In this document: piece by piece, positions 45,756 through 57,622 of the stretch | Numbering within the stretch: position 1 is the first letter of the stretch | How the letters are laid out: each line of letters opens with the position of its first letter | Source of the DNA: Actinomucor elegans | Taxonomy: Eukaryota; Mucoromycota; Mucoromycetes; Mucorales; Mucoraceae | NCBI GenBank assembly: GCA_026027325.1 | Contig: JAMSLZ010000002.1 | Span: forward strand, 2,232,001 to 2,296,000 | DNA length: 64,000 nt | Reading direction: 5' to 3' | Program-made: the position numbers and the translations under genes | Notes under the pieces: model-generated | The model's database searches: none | What the model saw: only the letters and a program-made list of their open reading frames with translations | Told to the model about the DNA's origin: nothing

Positions 45756-47370
45756 TGAGAATAAAAAGAGTCGAAAACTTCAACTCTTTGCTTCAAATAT
45801 ACAATTTATAATCATCTACAGTGGGAAAAAGAACTAATCCGCTATTACTATTCACTAAACCCCGCTCTATCTTTGGTTCTTATTGCTCTTTAGTGTATTT
45901 GCTGCGGATTTTCTGAGTTTTAGAATGTCTGTAACAGATCTAGATACTGATGTTCCTGATACGCTAAATTTAGAGATGCACTCAATTCTATTGGCTCAGA
46001 ATTCTTGAAGGTATGATATGATAGATGCTCTCCTGAGCCGCAGTAAAAATATTGAGAAGGGAATTTTCCCGCTCTTTAAGCCCGCGATAAGATCTTTTTT
46101 TTTTTTTTTTTAACCTTGAAGGCTTCTTCATATTAATAAAGGGATTTAACAGGTCTCATGTATTTTTCTGTCTTTATAATCCATCTATCTATCACATCAT
46201 CTCCATTTGCTGCTGATCCATCAATATATGCAATTAGGGCATATTAGCCAAACTGGATCTATGCTGGATAGGCGACAAGTATCTCTATTTTTCTAAACTA
46301 GACAAGTCCCACGTACCTAGCCGCATACTTTCATCATGTTTGAAAAGTCGAGCCTTCGTCGTCTTGAATTGAGAAACGATACTGGCGATACTCTGATGTG
46401 ATCGTTTATACTTCTTTCTCTTGATCATTGATCAATAATAAATGGATCAAGTCCTGTAAGCCTCTTTCTTCCGTTAAGTAATAGGCTGATTTAAAAAGGT
46501 CGCAATTCAAAATTTAAGCACAAAGGATCTAGTGTATTCGCTGCAAAATCGCATCCGCTGTAAAAACTCTTAGCTTGCCATTTCCCTTCAAATCATATAA
46601 TTACAATAGTAAAGCCACTTATTTTAATGGTGTAATCCCTGATTATTCAGAGCTTATAAAACACGTCAAGTTTTCATAGAGACGCAATGTTTTAAGTAGT
46701 ATAATAAACTAACTCGAAAACATTCAAATTGGGAAAAACGATTACCTTAAAAATGCCATCTGGATTAAAGAAATAGAGGAAAGAACATATCGAGATATTA
46801 CGAATTGAAAGTCCACCAAAGATATGCTTTTCAAGGTATGTGAGCTTTATAGCATGAACAGCATATGGATAGCCTTGATTATTTAAAATGTATTACAAGT
46901 ACAATAATAAGTTGAAATATTTTAATGTCTCCCTTTATTCTCTTCCTCCTCGACAGACTTTACTACTTGTTTTAATGCGTTTTTATCCTGCTACATACTC
47001 GAAAGCGTTGAAGAATTTATTTTATTTCCCGGCTATGTGACATGTTTTCCACTTTGAGTAATTAACAGCGTTCCTTCAAATGAGGTACAAGGCCAGTATT
47101 GTGTAACTGCTTTTACCAGTAATTATATATTGAAGTATATTAAGGTCTCCGATTCACTGCTTCTTCATATTATATACACGTTTTTACAAAGGACTTCTTG
47201 TCTATTCTCTTTGTGACATTCACTCTAAACCAAGGCAAAAATAACCCCCCAGGACATTCCTTTTTTCGATACCTTTGCCCATTAAACTTTATTGAAGATA
47301 CAGGGCAATATACATAATAAGTTAATTGAATTCTCAATTCCCATTCCACTCTTTCTTTATCTCAATATAA
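45756..47370. other. Intergenic with a diverged dispersed repeat
   Basis: Contains T17 at 46095-46111 and a repeat at about 46240-46560 shared with 56040-56446. No gene seen. The last 200 bp upstream of 47371 should include the SH3 gene promoter. Confidence 0.55.
46240..46560 (+). repeat. Dispersed repeat, copy 1 of 2
   Basis: Matches 56040-56446 in the same order: TTAGCCAAACTGG, AAGTCGAGCCTTCGT, CTTGAATT and AACGATACTGGC, GTGATCGTTT, ATCAATAATA and AAAAAGGTCGCAATT. Clearly related but diverged, with a shorter middle. No coding capacity. Confidence 0.75.
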
Positions 47371-50300
47371 ATGCCAGTGTCAGTCAAAGACGGTAGACGT
47401 TTGACAGGCTATCGAGGCGAAGCCGATAATAATGACCAAGCAGGTCAGATTCAGCGCCATTCTCTCTATGATGACGATATGGACGAATACCAACATTACC
47501 ATACCACGACAGATGATGATGTATATGAAGAGTATGATGAAGATCTCGATGACATTCAGCAAGAACTACAGCAAGATGATCAAGACGATACAGGTTCTGA
47601 ACTCAGTATTCCTGATCCTAACATTGATTTTGATATGGTGTATGCGCTTCATACATTTGCTGCTACAGTCGAAGGTCAAGCATCCGTTGTGCGCGGTGAT
47701 GCTTTAACGCTTTTGGATGATAGTAATTCATATTGGTGGCTTGTTAAAGTCTTGAAGACTGCAGAAGTCGGATATATTCCAGCTGAAAATATCGAGGTAA
47801 AAGTGGCATCTATGAGCCAGATTAATATGATATTAAATTTTGTCTGCTGTTAGACACCACATGAAAGATTAGCTCGTTTGAATTCTCATCGAAATATCGA
47901 GGTAAAACTGCTTGTCAACTTATTTTTGTAATTGGAAACTAACAAGCAATATAGCTTACAAGAAAAGACATCCAAGATGCTTTTCCTACGCCGCCCTCTA
48001 ATAAAATCAAGAAAAGAAAACGTGTTACTCTTGCTAAAGGCGTGCAGTTTCAATCACAAATCATATATGGTTCTAGTGATGACGAAGATGACTTTGAAGC
48101 AGAGTTTGAACAGTGGGATGAACGTATGCGATCTGATGATTCAGAAACAGATGATGAAGACTCGGACGAAGATAGCGATGATCCTTACCGTTACTATGAT
48201 GATCAGAGACAATCTTACAATGGAGCAGATCAGCCTATTGACATGTATACGCCATATGCTCAGCAAAACAGCAATAATAACCGTGGTATACATCCTCAAC
48301 AACAACAACAACAACAACATCAGCAGCATCAGCAACAACAAATTCATCCAGCACCTACTGAATACTATAATGATAGTGGTGACTCTGATATTATCAATGA
48401 ACCTAACGACAATGTGATACATAACTCCAACCGAGATACCATGAATCTAGAAGATGAGACCATTAAAATCTCTCTTACACCTTCTATTGCACGGGGATCT
48501 GAGGATAGTCATCACTCAGACAGTAGTATTCAATCCAAATTGAAGAAAGCAGCCAAATTAGAGAAACTGCTCGGTTCTTCCTCTTCTCCTGAGCCTAATC
48601 CACAGCGCCGAGGTTCCAAAGAGAAGGAAAAGAAGGAGAAATCTGGTATTCGCAAATTCTTTTCTCGCGGTAGTAGCAGCAACGGCGGTAAAGAGAGTAA
48701 GAAAGCCAACGGCAAAAAGGATAGACAGTCATCCATCGGTAGCATCTATGAAACAGCTTCCATTGATTCTCAATCCACAGGCATGGCATCAATCGAACGC
48801 GATCGATCAGGCAGTTTAGATTCCACTGTACAGTCCACCAAACTAAAGATCCATGCTGGCAATACGGCTGATTTTAGCGGAGCCTCCTTCAAGTATGCTC
48901 AAGTGTACCCTTCAACAACTGCTACTGAGCTGATACAGCAAGTGGTTGAACATCCAGATATTCAGCAAGATGAACAATATAACGATTATTATTTGATTGT
49001 TCGCGCTTTGGGTGGTGATGAATATACATTGGTGCCATCTGATAAACCTTTGGAGATTTTTCATTCTTTGACAGCTCACTTGAGCACACCAATGCCTTCT
49101 TTGAAGAAAGCCCGTCGTATTTCACAGTTGATGGGAAGCGAGAATACTCATATTGGTGGACCTTCTAAAGAATACGCAGTGGAAGATCAAGTGCAATTCT
49201 ACTTGTTATCAAAGACAAAGCGAACTGAAGATGGTGAAATTCAAATCAAGGTGTCCCTGTTTCCTTCTGAACTGCTGCAGCATGCAAGCAACGTGGATCA
49301 ATCTAATAGAGTAGACAAACTTGTGAAGATTGCGTCAAGTATCTTGATCAAGGATGCAGTTACACTCTTGTTGGAGAAATTTCATATCCTTAATGGCGTT
49401 GTAGCTGGCTCAGAAGATAATGATAATATCAAATCGCTTCGATTAGATGATAATGATATTGTAAAGTATCGTTTGGCTGTTAACAAGGATGGTCAAGAAT
49501 ACATATTAAGCCCTAATGAGAAGCTATTGGATGTATTTGGTGACCAAGTGCCTCCTATCCATTATCGCCGTAACAGTAATCCAGACAGAAGCTCCATTAC
49601 AGTCAATATTACTCCTCCAGAACGAGATGAGATCTATTTCATTTTGAAATGCGTAGAAACCAATATTAAAACTGTAGAGTCACCCACAGTAGTAGTAAAG
49701 CAAGAGCAAGAAGAACATCATCCTCGTAAGTGCAGATCTATCATTATAACCATGTGTATTCATTTAGATCAATAGACCATAAGCCCCACCGCTTAATGCG
49801 CCAAGATACACCTATGCCTCGTCAAGAAACCACGCCCACTGACGGCTTCCATTCTCCAGCACTTCAATCATCCATGCCTCAATACCAACCTCAAGTCGTT
49901 TTTGATACACACGACGTCATGGGCAGTCCAGAAGACGCCATGTTTGAAAGCAAACCCATGCTATCGACCTCACCTGATTCTCATGAAGATATCTTATCTC
50001 AATTAGATGAAGCCATTGATACCCTTACTCCTACCACAACACCTCCACCTCCACCTCCTCCTGTACATCAACAAAAGCTACGTCCACGTCCCGAATCAAC
50101 AGAATCTATTCTGTTTTGTAATGACTTTGGTATGAATGACTTGATGGTTATGATTCGTGGTGCTGCTGCTGCTCAGCAAGGGCCAGAGAAACCGGGATCG
50201 TATCAGATTCGAAATGAAATCAGCCAAGTGTTTAAGGATAGTCAAAACAGACTAGATCAATTGGAAAAGGTATGCTGCATACAAATAAGACATTGCTGCA

Positions 50301-50380
50301 TATATGATAACTCATCTTTTTTTTTATATATTAAGGAATTGGACAGAATCATGACTGATGCCGTCAGAGTCTATCATTAA
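47371..50380 (+). CDS. SH3-domain cell-polarity protein, Tea4/Bud14-like
   Basis: Residues 88-142 form an SH3 domain (FDMVYALHTFAATVEGQ, LTLLDDSNSYWWLVKVL, GYIPAENIE). It is followed directly by TPHERLARLNSHRNIE, the block that continues the SH3 in Tea4/Bud14/TeaC-type proteins. These link microtubule ends, formins and PP1 to sites of polarised growth. Exons: 47371-47796, about 47854-47900, about 47952-49733, about 49779-50270 and 50335-50380. Beyond the SH3 come acidic repeats, a CAA-encoded polyglutamine/histidine stretch, a basic Ser-rich region (SGIRKFFSRGSSS) and two Ras-association/ubiquitin-like modules (FKYAQVYPSTTATELIQQVV and KVSLFPSELLQHASN regions). A proline run (PPPPPPP) and C-terminal coiled segment (DSQNRLDQLEKELDRIMTDA) end it. 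The orthology is inferred from the SH3 block. Confidence 0.8.
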
Positions 50381-50887
50381 ACTAGTATACTTCATTATTA
50401 TCATTACATTTTATATATATTATTCTTACCTCTAACTAATGGTGTATTACTTGTTTGGATTGAGTCAAGTGATTTGTCTAATCAGTTGGAATGTGTTTGA
50501 GTAGGGGCATTAGGGGCTCATTTGCTTATAGTTTCTATTGACATAATGAGGCAGGATTTTAGGGCGGTCTTTACAGGTTCTTTGCCCCAGGAAATACAAG
50601 GAATGAAGGGATGTTTCATGTCTTTGGAGGAACAAAGCGTTACTATTATTGGTGGAATGTTTATTTATTTATTTAAATAACACTGGATATAATGATAATA
50701 CGGAGAGGGGAAGATGCTTTCTTATGAGTTATACTTGTATCAGAATAAAATTAACAATAGTAGAAGAACAAGACTTCATAGTCGATTCAAGGGAAAAAAA
50801 AAAAAAAAATACAATAGGATGGAAGCTATAATATAAATGAGTGTATAAATGAATGGAAGGGAACTACAAAACTATTTTGGCAAAAGA
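50381..50887. other. Short intergenic between tail-to-tail genes
   Basis: About 500 bp with an A-run near 50791-50807. No gene seen. Confidence 0.6.
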
Positions 50888-51360
50888 TTATCTCTTTTTG
50901 ACAGATTCAAAATGCTGTTGTACAATGAGTTTAGCTACTTCTTGTGCTGCTGATGCCGAGGTAACAGTGCAGTTAGGGGTTGTCCAACGTGAATTGAAGG
51001 CGCGTTGTTGATGATAAGAAGGCGGAGCACCAGGAGCAGACTTTGATCTGCGTCTAGCCATCATAATCGAAGGTGGAACAAAAGCACTCGTAGTGCGGCT
51101 TTTCGATTTAATCACTTCAGTTCTGAAGAACTGACGCATTTGCTGATCGAGATCGATTGCATCGAGCAGTACATCCATCGAGAGTTTGTTGGAGTCTTGA
51201 TAACTAGGAAGAACAGAGGGCATAGACGTAGTACGAGCATGATTACGTGATGACTGGAACTGTAAAGGCTCTCTTTTTGTAACTTGAATTCCGTCTTGAA
51301 ATTCGTTTGCTTGTTAACACGATGAATGGAAGGAAGTGCGATATTGAGAGATGGAGCCAT
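50888..51360 (-). CDS. Small disordered protein, unrecognised, with an apparent frameshift
   Basis: An ATG at 51360 gives MAPSLNIALPSIHRVNKQ. The rest reads in another frame: FQDGIQVTKREPLQFQSSRN, then SMPSVLPSYQDSNKLSMDVL, LLDAIDLDQQMRQFFRTEVI, SAPGAPPSYHQQRAFNSRW, and VAKLIVQQHFESVKKR. The change of frame falls near 51304-51318 and the only candidate introns there are 24-26 nt, too short to be likely. Either the true start is the ATG at 51223 or a base is missing. Ser/Pro-rich with a helical C-terminus. I do not recognise the family. Confidence 0.55.
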
Positions 51361-52347
51361 ATTATAAAGTGAATTAACAAAAAAGAAAGAACAAACCAAC
51401 TATCGGGTGCGTTGTTTATATACTAAACTCTAAGCCTCCTATTGTGTTTTCTCGATTCCTATTTAGTCTTTCCCCTCTGCCCTCAAATTCCAACTGATTT
51501 TGATACAAACTGAATTCTTCATTCCTTTGGTGGGTTCTCCTATCTACAGTATCCCTTACTACGCATGATATAGAACGCCTTTTGAAATAATCAAGGCTGT
51601 ATATTACTATTTGACGCCATCCCATTAATACATAAAGAACGCAATCAACGTGCAGCAAGCTTAGTTTAATAACCCCAGTTGGTATTTTCATCATGATCGA
51701 TACGCTATATACAACGATCACTGCTCCTTTTTTAATTATTGACTAGTTTTGCCTTTTGGTGTTTCAACACCTCTTCGCCACGTGGAATGTCATCGTACAT
51801 TCTACAAGAGTGCGTCAGATTTAAGATATCTACTATCAGGACATACAAATCTGAAACCAAACACATATATACGATATATAATATTACTCTGCTTTTAATA
51901 GGTAACGAATAACAAAAGGCTTCTTTGATTGGCATTCTTTCCTACTAACAACACTATACATTAAATGACATTTACCTTTCTAGATCTATGATGAAGGCTT
52001 GTGCTGAAGGGTTCAAATGGAATGATACATATAGAGCATTTAGAATTACTATATACACCCGCTATGTTTTTATAAACACTACTACTGTTCCATTGAATTC
52101 TTTTGTAATGTTCTATTATTCAAAGAGAATAAAAAAAAAAAAAAGATGTGCCTCTGAAACAAACATTGAATACGCATACAAACAAACAGTTGGCTGCTGT
52201 ATTATGTACTGCCATATATATAGTTATTTATATGTAGATGTACCATGTTCTATGTACACGATCATTGGCACTATCCCATAAACATACAGTTTACTAACAG
52301 GAACTTAACAATGTATATGCACTGTAGTCAAACATACCAAGATCTTA

Positions 52348-52905
52348 TAGATGCAACAGCTCATTTGAACATGAATCATTAATATCTGGCATTCGAGCAA
52401 CAATGCTTGAGCATTTGGGAAATGAGTATAGAATGTAATATGAAATGCACGTAGTCTACAACTAGTCTTTTGTAAGTACAACAAATATATATATGTATTG
52501 TATTATACAATAACAAAATGTTATACCAGATGCAGCTGTTCATTGTAAAAACTACTAATCAAATAGGACATCCGAGATCTATAGATCTTTCGACATGGTT
52601 TATAGGAAATAAGCATAATTTACTGCTGATCTCTAACATTACAGTATGGATGCAAAAATCTATTCTGAACATGAATATTCCCATGTGACATCAGACGACA
52701 ACCAGTTAACAGTTCCATAGATCATTAAACATTGCCTGTACAAGCACTAATCTCTTACCAACATTAACAATATATATATACTCAGTGCAATGCGATGATG
52801 TAAATTCTCTAGTAATAGATCCAGCTATTCATTCTAAACATAAATTCTACTAATAATCAGATGTGGCATTTGATTGAGATTGGGCGGGAGATCTAATACC
52901 GTTTA
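52348..52905 (+). repeat. Cluster of four degenerate foldback-family units
   Basis: Units start near 52348 (GATGCAACAGCTCATTTGAA), 52529 (GATGCAGCTGTTCATTGTAA), 52650 (GATGCAAAAATCTATTCTGA) and 52830 (GATCCAGCTATTCATTCTAA). All are in the forward orientation. The second and fourth run on to CATCCGAGATCTATAG and GATTGGGCGGGAGATCT. Confidence 0.65.
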
Positions 52906-53240
52906 AAATAGGTCAACTCTAAAACAAAGTTATATGGACATCATTTATATTTTAAATGCTATTTTTCTTTTTTCTTTTTTATAAAGTGGACAAGCGGCAC
53001 TATGGTAATATAGGTAGATAAGAACGGAACAAAGAAACGCACAGGAGTTGACTATTCGGCTTTTATGGTACTTATAACATCGAAAAACAGGCGAATTTAT
53101 AATTATATCGAAGGAAAACTAAAAGCTCGATACTTCGTTGAGGAAGATTCAACGAATTAGAGGAAACATGAAGTTATCTTTATATCATTCGTCACATAAT
53201 TAGATTTTCTATAATCTTTAGTAGTTTATTTTCATTGCAT

Positions 53241-53243
<3 letters not shown>

Positions 53244-53277
<34 letters not shown>
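53244..53277. repeat. T34 homopolymer
   Basis: Uninterrupted run of about 34 T. Confidence 0.9.
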
Positions 53278-53280
<3 letters not shown>

Positions 53281-53815
53281 ATTGAAAACTAGATTAAAGT
53301 GCTGTCCATTTTTGAGTGAGCCTTTTTAGAAGCAATAGTTGAATCGTCGAGAACTAATCAAGGACAACAGAGCATCACAAATGCTAACGAACATGGTGCT
53401 TCTTCAGAACTTGGTTGAATGTCACTTTAGATTTGTAATTTATGTTCAGAATGACTTGCTTCATTTCATAAAACTTCAATTCGATTCTTTTGTTTTCGTT
53501 TCATTAAATATTTATTCATTTATTACTTCACTAACCAGTCGGTTTCTGTTCTCCTTTCGTCTATATAATAAATAATCTTAGCTCAACGACACGATAAAAC
53601 GTTTCGTTGGATCAAACACAATTATAAGTAGGAATATTCAATGTTTCTCGAATAAACAATGCATCATTATATCAAGAATATCGCTAAAGCATATATTATA
53701 GACAAAATAAAATAAAACAAACATGCATGTATATGTAAAGTCATGCAAAGGACGTATAGATGAATCGCATTATCCATCTTCTTTATGTTGATCAGTATGT
53801 ACATTAATTTGTAGT

Positions 53816-54759
53816 TTATTTCTGCTTTTTCATGATAAAAAGAGTAACAAATAGCGTTAATGCGTAAAACCAAAAGTATACATTGGCGTGTATATCGGTA
53901 GCAGAAGAAGTGGGTTTTGTTTGGGACATTTGGTAAGCACCTATTTTTCCAACAATACCCAAATCGCTTCCAGGAGGGATACTGATTTGAGGTTGAGCAA
54001 CTTGTTGTTTCACAGTAGGTACATGCTTAGGTATGCTACTACCAGATTTTCGTAGAGGTACAGTAGGTCTTGGCGGTAAAGCAGGCAAACCATTTCCCAA
54101 CTCCACCTTTCCTTCCTCGGTTGCAGCAAATGGCGTGGGTGGAATACCTTGCGCATGTAGGTCTGGTGGCGCTGTAGCGCCTTTTTCAGCACTGGTATCT
54201 TGTTTCTGTTGTGCCTGTGCGTCTGGTGATGATGTAGCATCCTTTGGATTGCTTCTGTTCTGTTCGCTCTGTGTTTGTTGATCTGGAGTTATTGTAGCGC
54301 CTTTTCTAGTCCTGCTGTACTGATTGCGTTGATCTTGTTGCTGTGAAGGTTGTTGCTGCTGAGATTTCTTTTGAGGCTCTTGTCCTGGCTGCTGCTCTGA
54401 TTGCATTTGAGACTTCTGCTCTGATTGCAGATGAGGATCAAGTGGCGTGTCCATGGACTTTCTATCTTTGTCATTCACTGGCTTACTCATGTTAATACCT
54501 GTTAGATCATTGAACATAGTTTTAGTGGTAGCTCAGCTTTATTGATAGACATTATATTCCAACTTTGACCTTTTCCAAGTAAGCTTGAACTTGCTTCTTT
54601 TTGGTCGTGCTTTTGTTCTAAGCGAGGTAAATCCTGTGTAACGTCTGGATCAGCTCGAGCAGAGCCTTGGCCGCCTTTTCCATCTTTGGTGTCCTTTTGT
54701 TCACCTTTGGTTTCTTTCTTTCCTCCTGGGAAAGATTCTCTAAGCGCTCTATCCGACAT
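53816..54759 (-). CDS. Gln-rich, disordered, tail-anchored membrane protein, unrecognised
   Basis: The ATG at 54759 gives a highly charged start (MSDRALRESFPGGKKETKGE) to SSSLLGKG. A GT-AG intron of about 73 nt (roughly 54501-54573) keeps frame and joins to INMSKPVNDKDRKSMDTP. The body is low complexity with Gln, Ser, Lys and Pro (SEQKSQMQSEQQPGQEPQKK, PSQQQDQRNQYSRTRKG), and three imperfect KGAT/KDAT…PD(Q/A/L)xxQ repeats. A proline patch (LPALPPRPTVPLRKSG) precedes a single C-terminal membrane span, VYFWFYALTLFVTLFIM, ending KKQK. The layout suggests a tail-anchored protein of the ER or outer mitochondrial membrane with a cytosolic disordered domain. The KKxx-like end hints at ER retrieval. 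No family recognised. Confidence 0.65.
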
Positions 54760-55284
54760 ATTATATTAAAAGAAACAGAACCATAATAAAATGTCCAAAT
54801 CGCGTCCTTTTGATTGTAATTATCCGCCGAAATTGTTTGTAGTAAGTCAAAGTTCAAACCTGTCTGTACAGAACATTTTATTGTCGTGTACATTTATTTG
54901 CTAGTTGTCCACATAGGGGACCTTGTTTTGTATATTACAAATAAACTTTGGAAGAACACCTTTAAGCAAGTATATCTGTCAAAAGTTTGGGACGTGTATA
55001 CGTAATATATTAATCACACGCGTTCTTTACGCAAAACTAAATTTAAAGGAACGTACATTAATGAGTAGCCTAGCTACTTTTGTTTTAATACGAGGCCTTT
55101 GTTATTTATACCCAATACAGTTTTATAACCTACATACTATATCTATAACTGGATGCATTTAGTGACGCGACAGAGCGCCATTTTTCTTTTATTTAAAGGA
55201 ACTTTTGTATATATTAATATAATGTAATTAAATGTAGCCATGTTAGGTAATATTATATAGCATTGTGCTAGTTTGTATAAATAC

Positions 55285-55317
<33 letters not shown>

Positions 55318-56039
55318 ATAGAATAAGAATGTACTTGGATTTATGTTAATACATCAGACCGGAAAACATAGTAATATAAAAAAAATGCTTGTTTACATAT
55401 TGGCAAATATTGACTATGGAAACTCCTATTTCTATGGTTTCTTCTTAGGTTACGTAAAAAGAAAGACGTGAACATTTATGGACATACTAAAATTGTTAGA
55501 TAAGGCCGTTCAACAACGGCTAAACACACTAACAACTAGATGGTATTGGCCTTCAGATAATTCAAAGCGTATGAAGCATGGCAAATTTGTTAGAGGAATA
55601 TCGCATTCTTCAGTCGCTATATCCATTTTTTTTGAATGAGATAGATGCCATTTTGAAGATATGTTTGTAGCTTAAAATTGATTAAGCTCCTCGCAGGTCA
55701 ACGTATAACTTATATATATTTTGAATTTATCATAAATGAAAAAGTCGATTTATTATCATAAAACCAAAATAACTTAATTACTACCGGTTCTAAATCAAAT
55801 ACTAAAAACTGTTTCAGAGTATCACCTCTGTAGTGGGCGCTAGATATTGATACTCCAAATTTAGGGATATTTAATTTTTGAAGCCTTCTACAAGTTTATA
55901 GCCTTTAGATTAGAGCAGATACTCTAAACTTCTCTTTCTCTGTTTAATAAGAAATGCTTAACCTCCCCACGCATACACGCACACACAATAAATTACCTCG
56001 ATTTTCTGCTGATATATCGATAGATACCAATAAAACGTA

Positions 56040-56444
56040 TCAGCCAAACTGGGCCCACGCTGAGGACAGACAACTACATAAACCTTGGGAGAATATTTCA
56101 TTAGATCCCATTATTGGCACTGAATAGACAAGGTGCCCAAGTTTTTTTTTTTTAAAAAAATATCCGTTTTTCTGAACTAGATGGACCCTATCTAGGTAGA
56201 CAAACTAGAGAATCCTATGTTTGGAAAGTCGAGCCTTCGTTGGCTTGAATTAAGGAACGATACTGGCAATATTTTAACGTGATCGTTTCTAATTTTTCTT
56301 TATTGTTAATCAATAATAGATTGAGCAAGCTTTGTATTCCTCTACCTGTCATTAGACAGTTTATTATTAAAAAGGTCACAATTGAAAATTTAGGTACATA
56401 AGGATATAAAGTATCTAATCTAGTATCTACTGCGAATGCTCTAC

Positions 56445-56446
<2 letters not shown>
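56040..56446 (+). repeat. Dispersed repeat, copy 2 of 2, followed by T45
   Basis: Same order of blocks as 46240-46560 (ATCAGCCAAACTGG, AAGTCGAGCCTTCGT, GGAACGATACTGGCAA, GTGATCGTTT, AAAAAGGTCACAATT) with about 80 bp extra in the middle. Ends directly at a 45-base T run. Confidence 0.75.

Positions 56447-56491
<45 letters not shown>
56447..56491. repeat. T45 homopolymer
   Basis: Longest run in the window, about 45 T with no interruption, abutting the dispersed repeat. Confidence 0.9.
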
Positions 56492-56494
<3 letters not shown>

Positions 56495-57029
56495 TTCAGT
56501 TAAGATGAAGGTTTTGATGGGCATAGTAGTCCCCTTTGAACACTCTAAACTATTCTGATACGACATCAACCCGAGATCTTTCAAAGTATTTAAGAATACT
56601 TGATTTCATTGGATACCACGGTCTTAAATAACTCCGTCATGGATCGACTCGACAAAGTCCTCAAATGTACAAAATATGATCCTTACTAATGTGTAAACAG
56701 GATACCGTATTTAAATTTGAGAAATAGATAAAACATGCAGTTATTTATTAAAAAGTATGCTTTTATAATTATACTTTGCGATTGAACAGCGTTAATAATC
56801 TTTAAGAATATAACATTTTATTGCTTAGAACAAAAGTTTTCCTTTTTGTTTGCTTCTGATACGTACATAAGTAAAAGATAAAGTCAATCCTCTATGGATT
56901 TTATTAGATATGTAATAGGCTACCAAAGGCTTGTGTCAAGTTTGATATTTTTGCTTAAAAGATTAAGCCTCAAAAATTTTATGAACACAACAGAGAAAAT
57001 TGGTGTGGAGCGCTAATCAGCAGATTTCA

Positions 57030-57097
57030 GTCGATCTCCGTTAAATGTCACATCAGCTTATTACTTGTTCATGTTCACAAATAAACTGTTGCGACTG
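57030..57097 (-). repeat. Unit of the foldback-family terminal repeat
   Basis: TCGATCTCCGTTAAATGTCA, then CATCAGCTTATTACTTGTTC, ATGTTCACAAATAAACTGTT and GC. Reversed orientation, fairly well preserved. Confidence 0.65.
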
Positions 57098-57622
57098 TCG
57101 AAGTTTTAATACAGCCCCATTATGTTTGGGACATTACATGATTTGTTCACATTTATTAACCTGCGGTATTCATTTTTTAAAAGAGTGCTATTCTATAACA
57201 TCTTTTAGTAAATATTATATTATTCAATTATCATGTACTCACGAATTGTAGATCACTGGCCACGAATCTGGATAAATCATGTTATGTTTTCTTAAAGGAA
57301 CACAGGTTTTAATAACATATGAAGATTTGATTACAGCAACATGAGCTTATTGTAAACCATATCAGAGTGCCACGTATCCAGTAAGTCTTTTGTTGGGGCA
57401 AAGTTATCATTAGACAATAACAAGAACTCGGCTTTTGTTATCCTCGGACCGGCGAACTAGCTTTTTTAGCATATGTTAATGATCCATAACTTTCGTTAAA
57501 AACTTTATCCAGATTTTTTATTGGAAGCGCGATATGAAATAAACGTGATGATGATATAAAAATCAATTGTCATACTAAAACGCATCCTTTTTTTTCTTTA
57601 TTTTACAAAACGATAAGAACAA

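Larger units (their letters stand above)
51361..53815. other. Intergenic (2.4 kb) with a cluster of repeat units and a T34 run
   Basis: No credible gene. Four foldback-family units lie between 52348 and 52905, and T34 at 53244-53277. Frames at 51416-51721 and 51988-52281 show no domain-like content. Confidence 0.6.
54760..57622. other. Intergenic (2.9 kb) with repeats and a T45 run
   Basis: No gene recognised. Contains a CATA/TA microsatellite (55280-55318), the second copy of the dispersed repeat (56040-56446), T45 (56447-56491) and a foldback-family unit (57030-57097). The 68-codon frame at 57045-57251 starts within that unit and is not credible. Confidence 0.6.

Noticed and set aside
51270..51320. 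A 24-26 nt intron reconciling the frames of the gene at 50888-51360
   Set aside because: All other introns in the window are about 45 nt or longer, so a missing base or an internal start is more likely.
57045..57251. Cys-rich 68-codon frame near 57.1 kb
   Set aside because: It begins inside a foldback-family repeat unit and has no recognisable domain.
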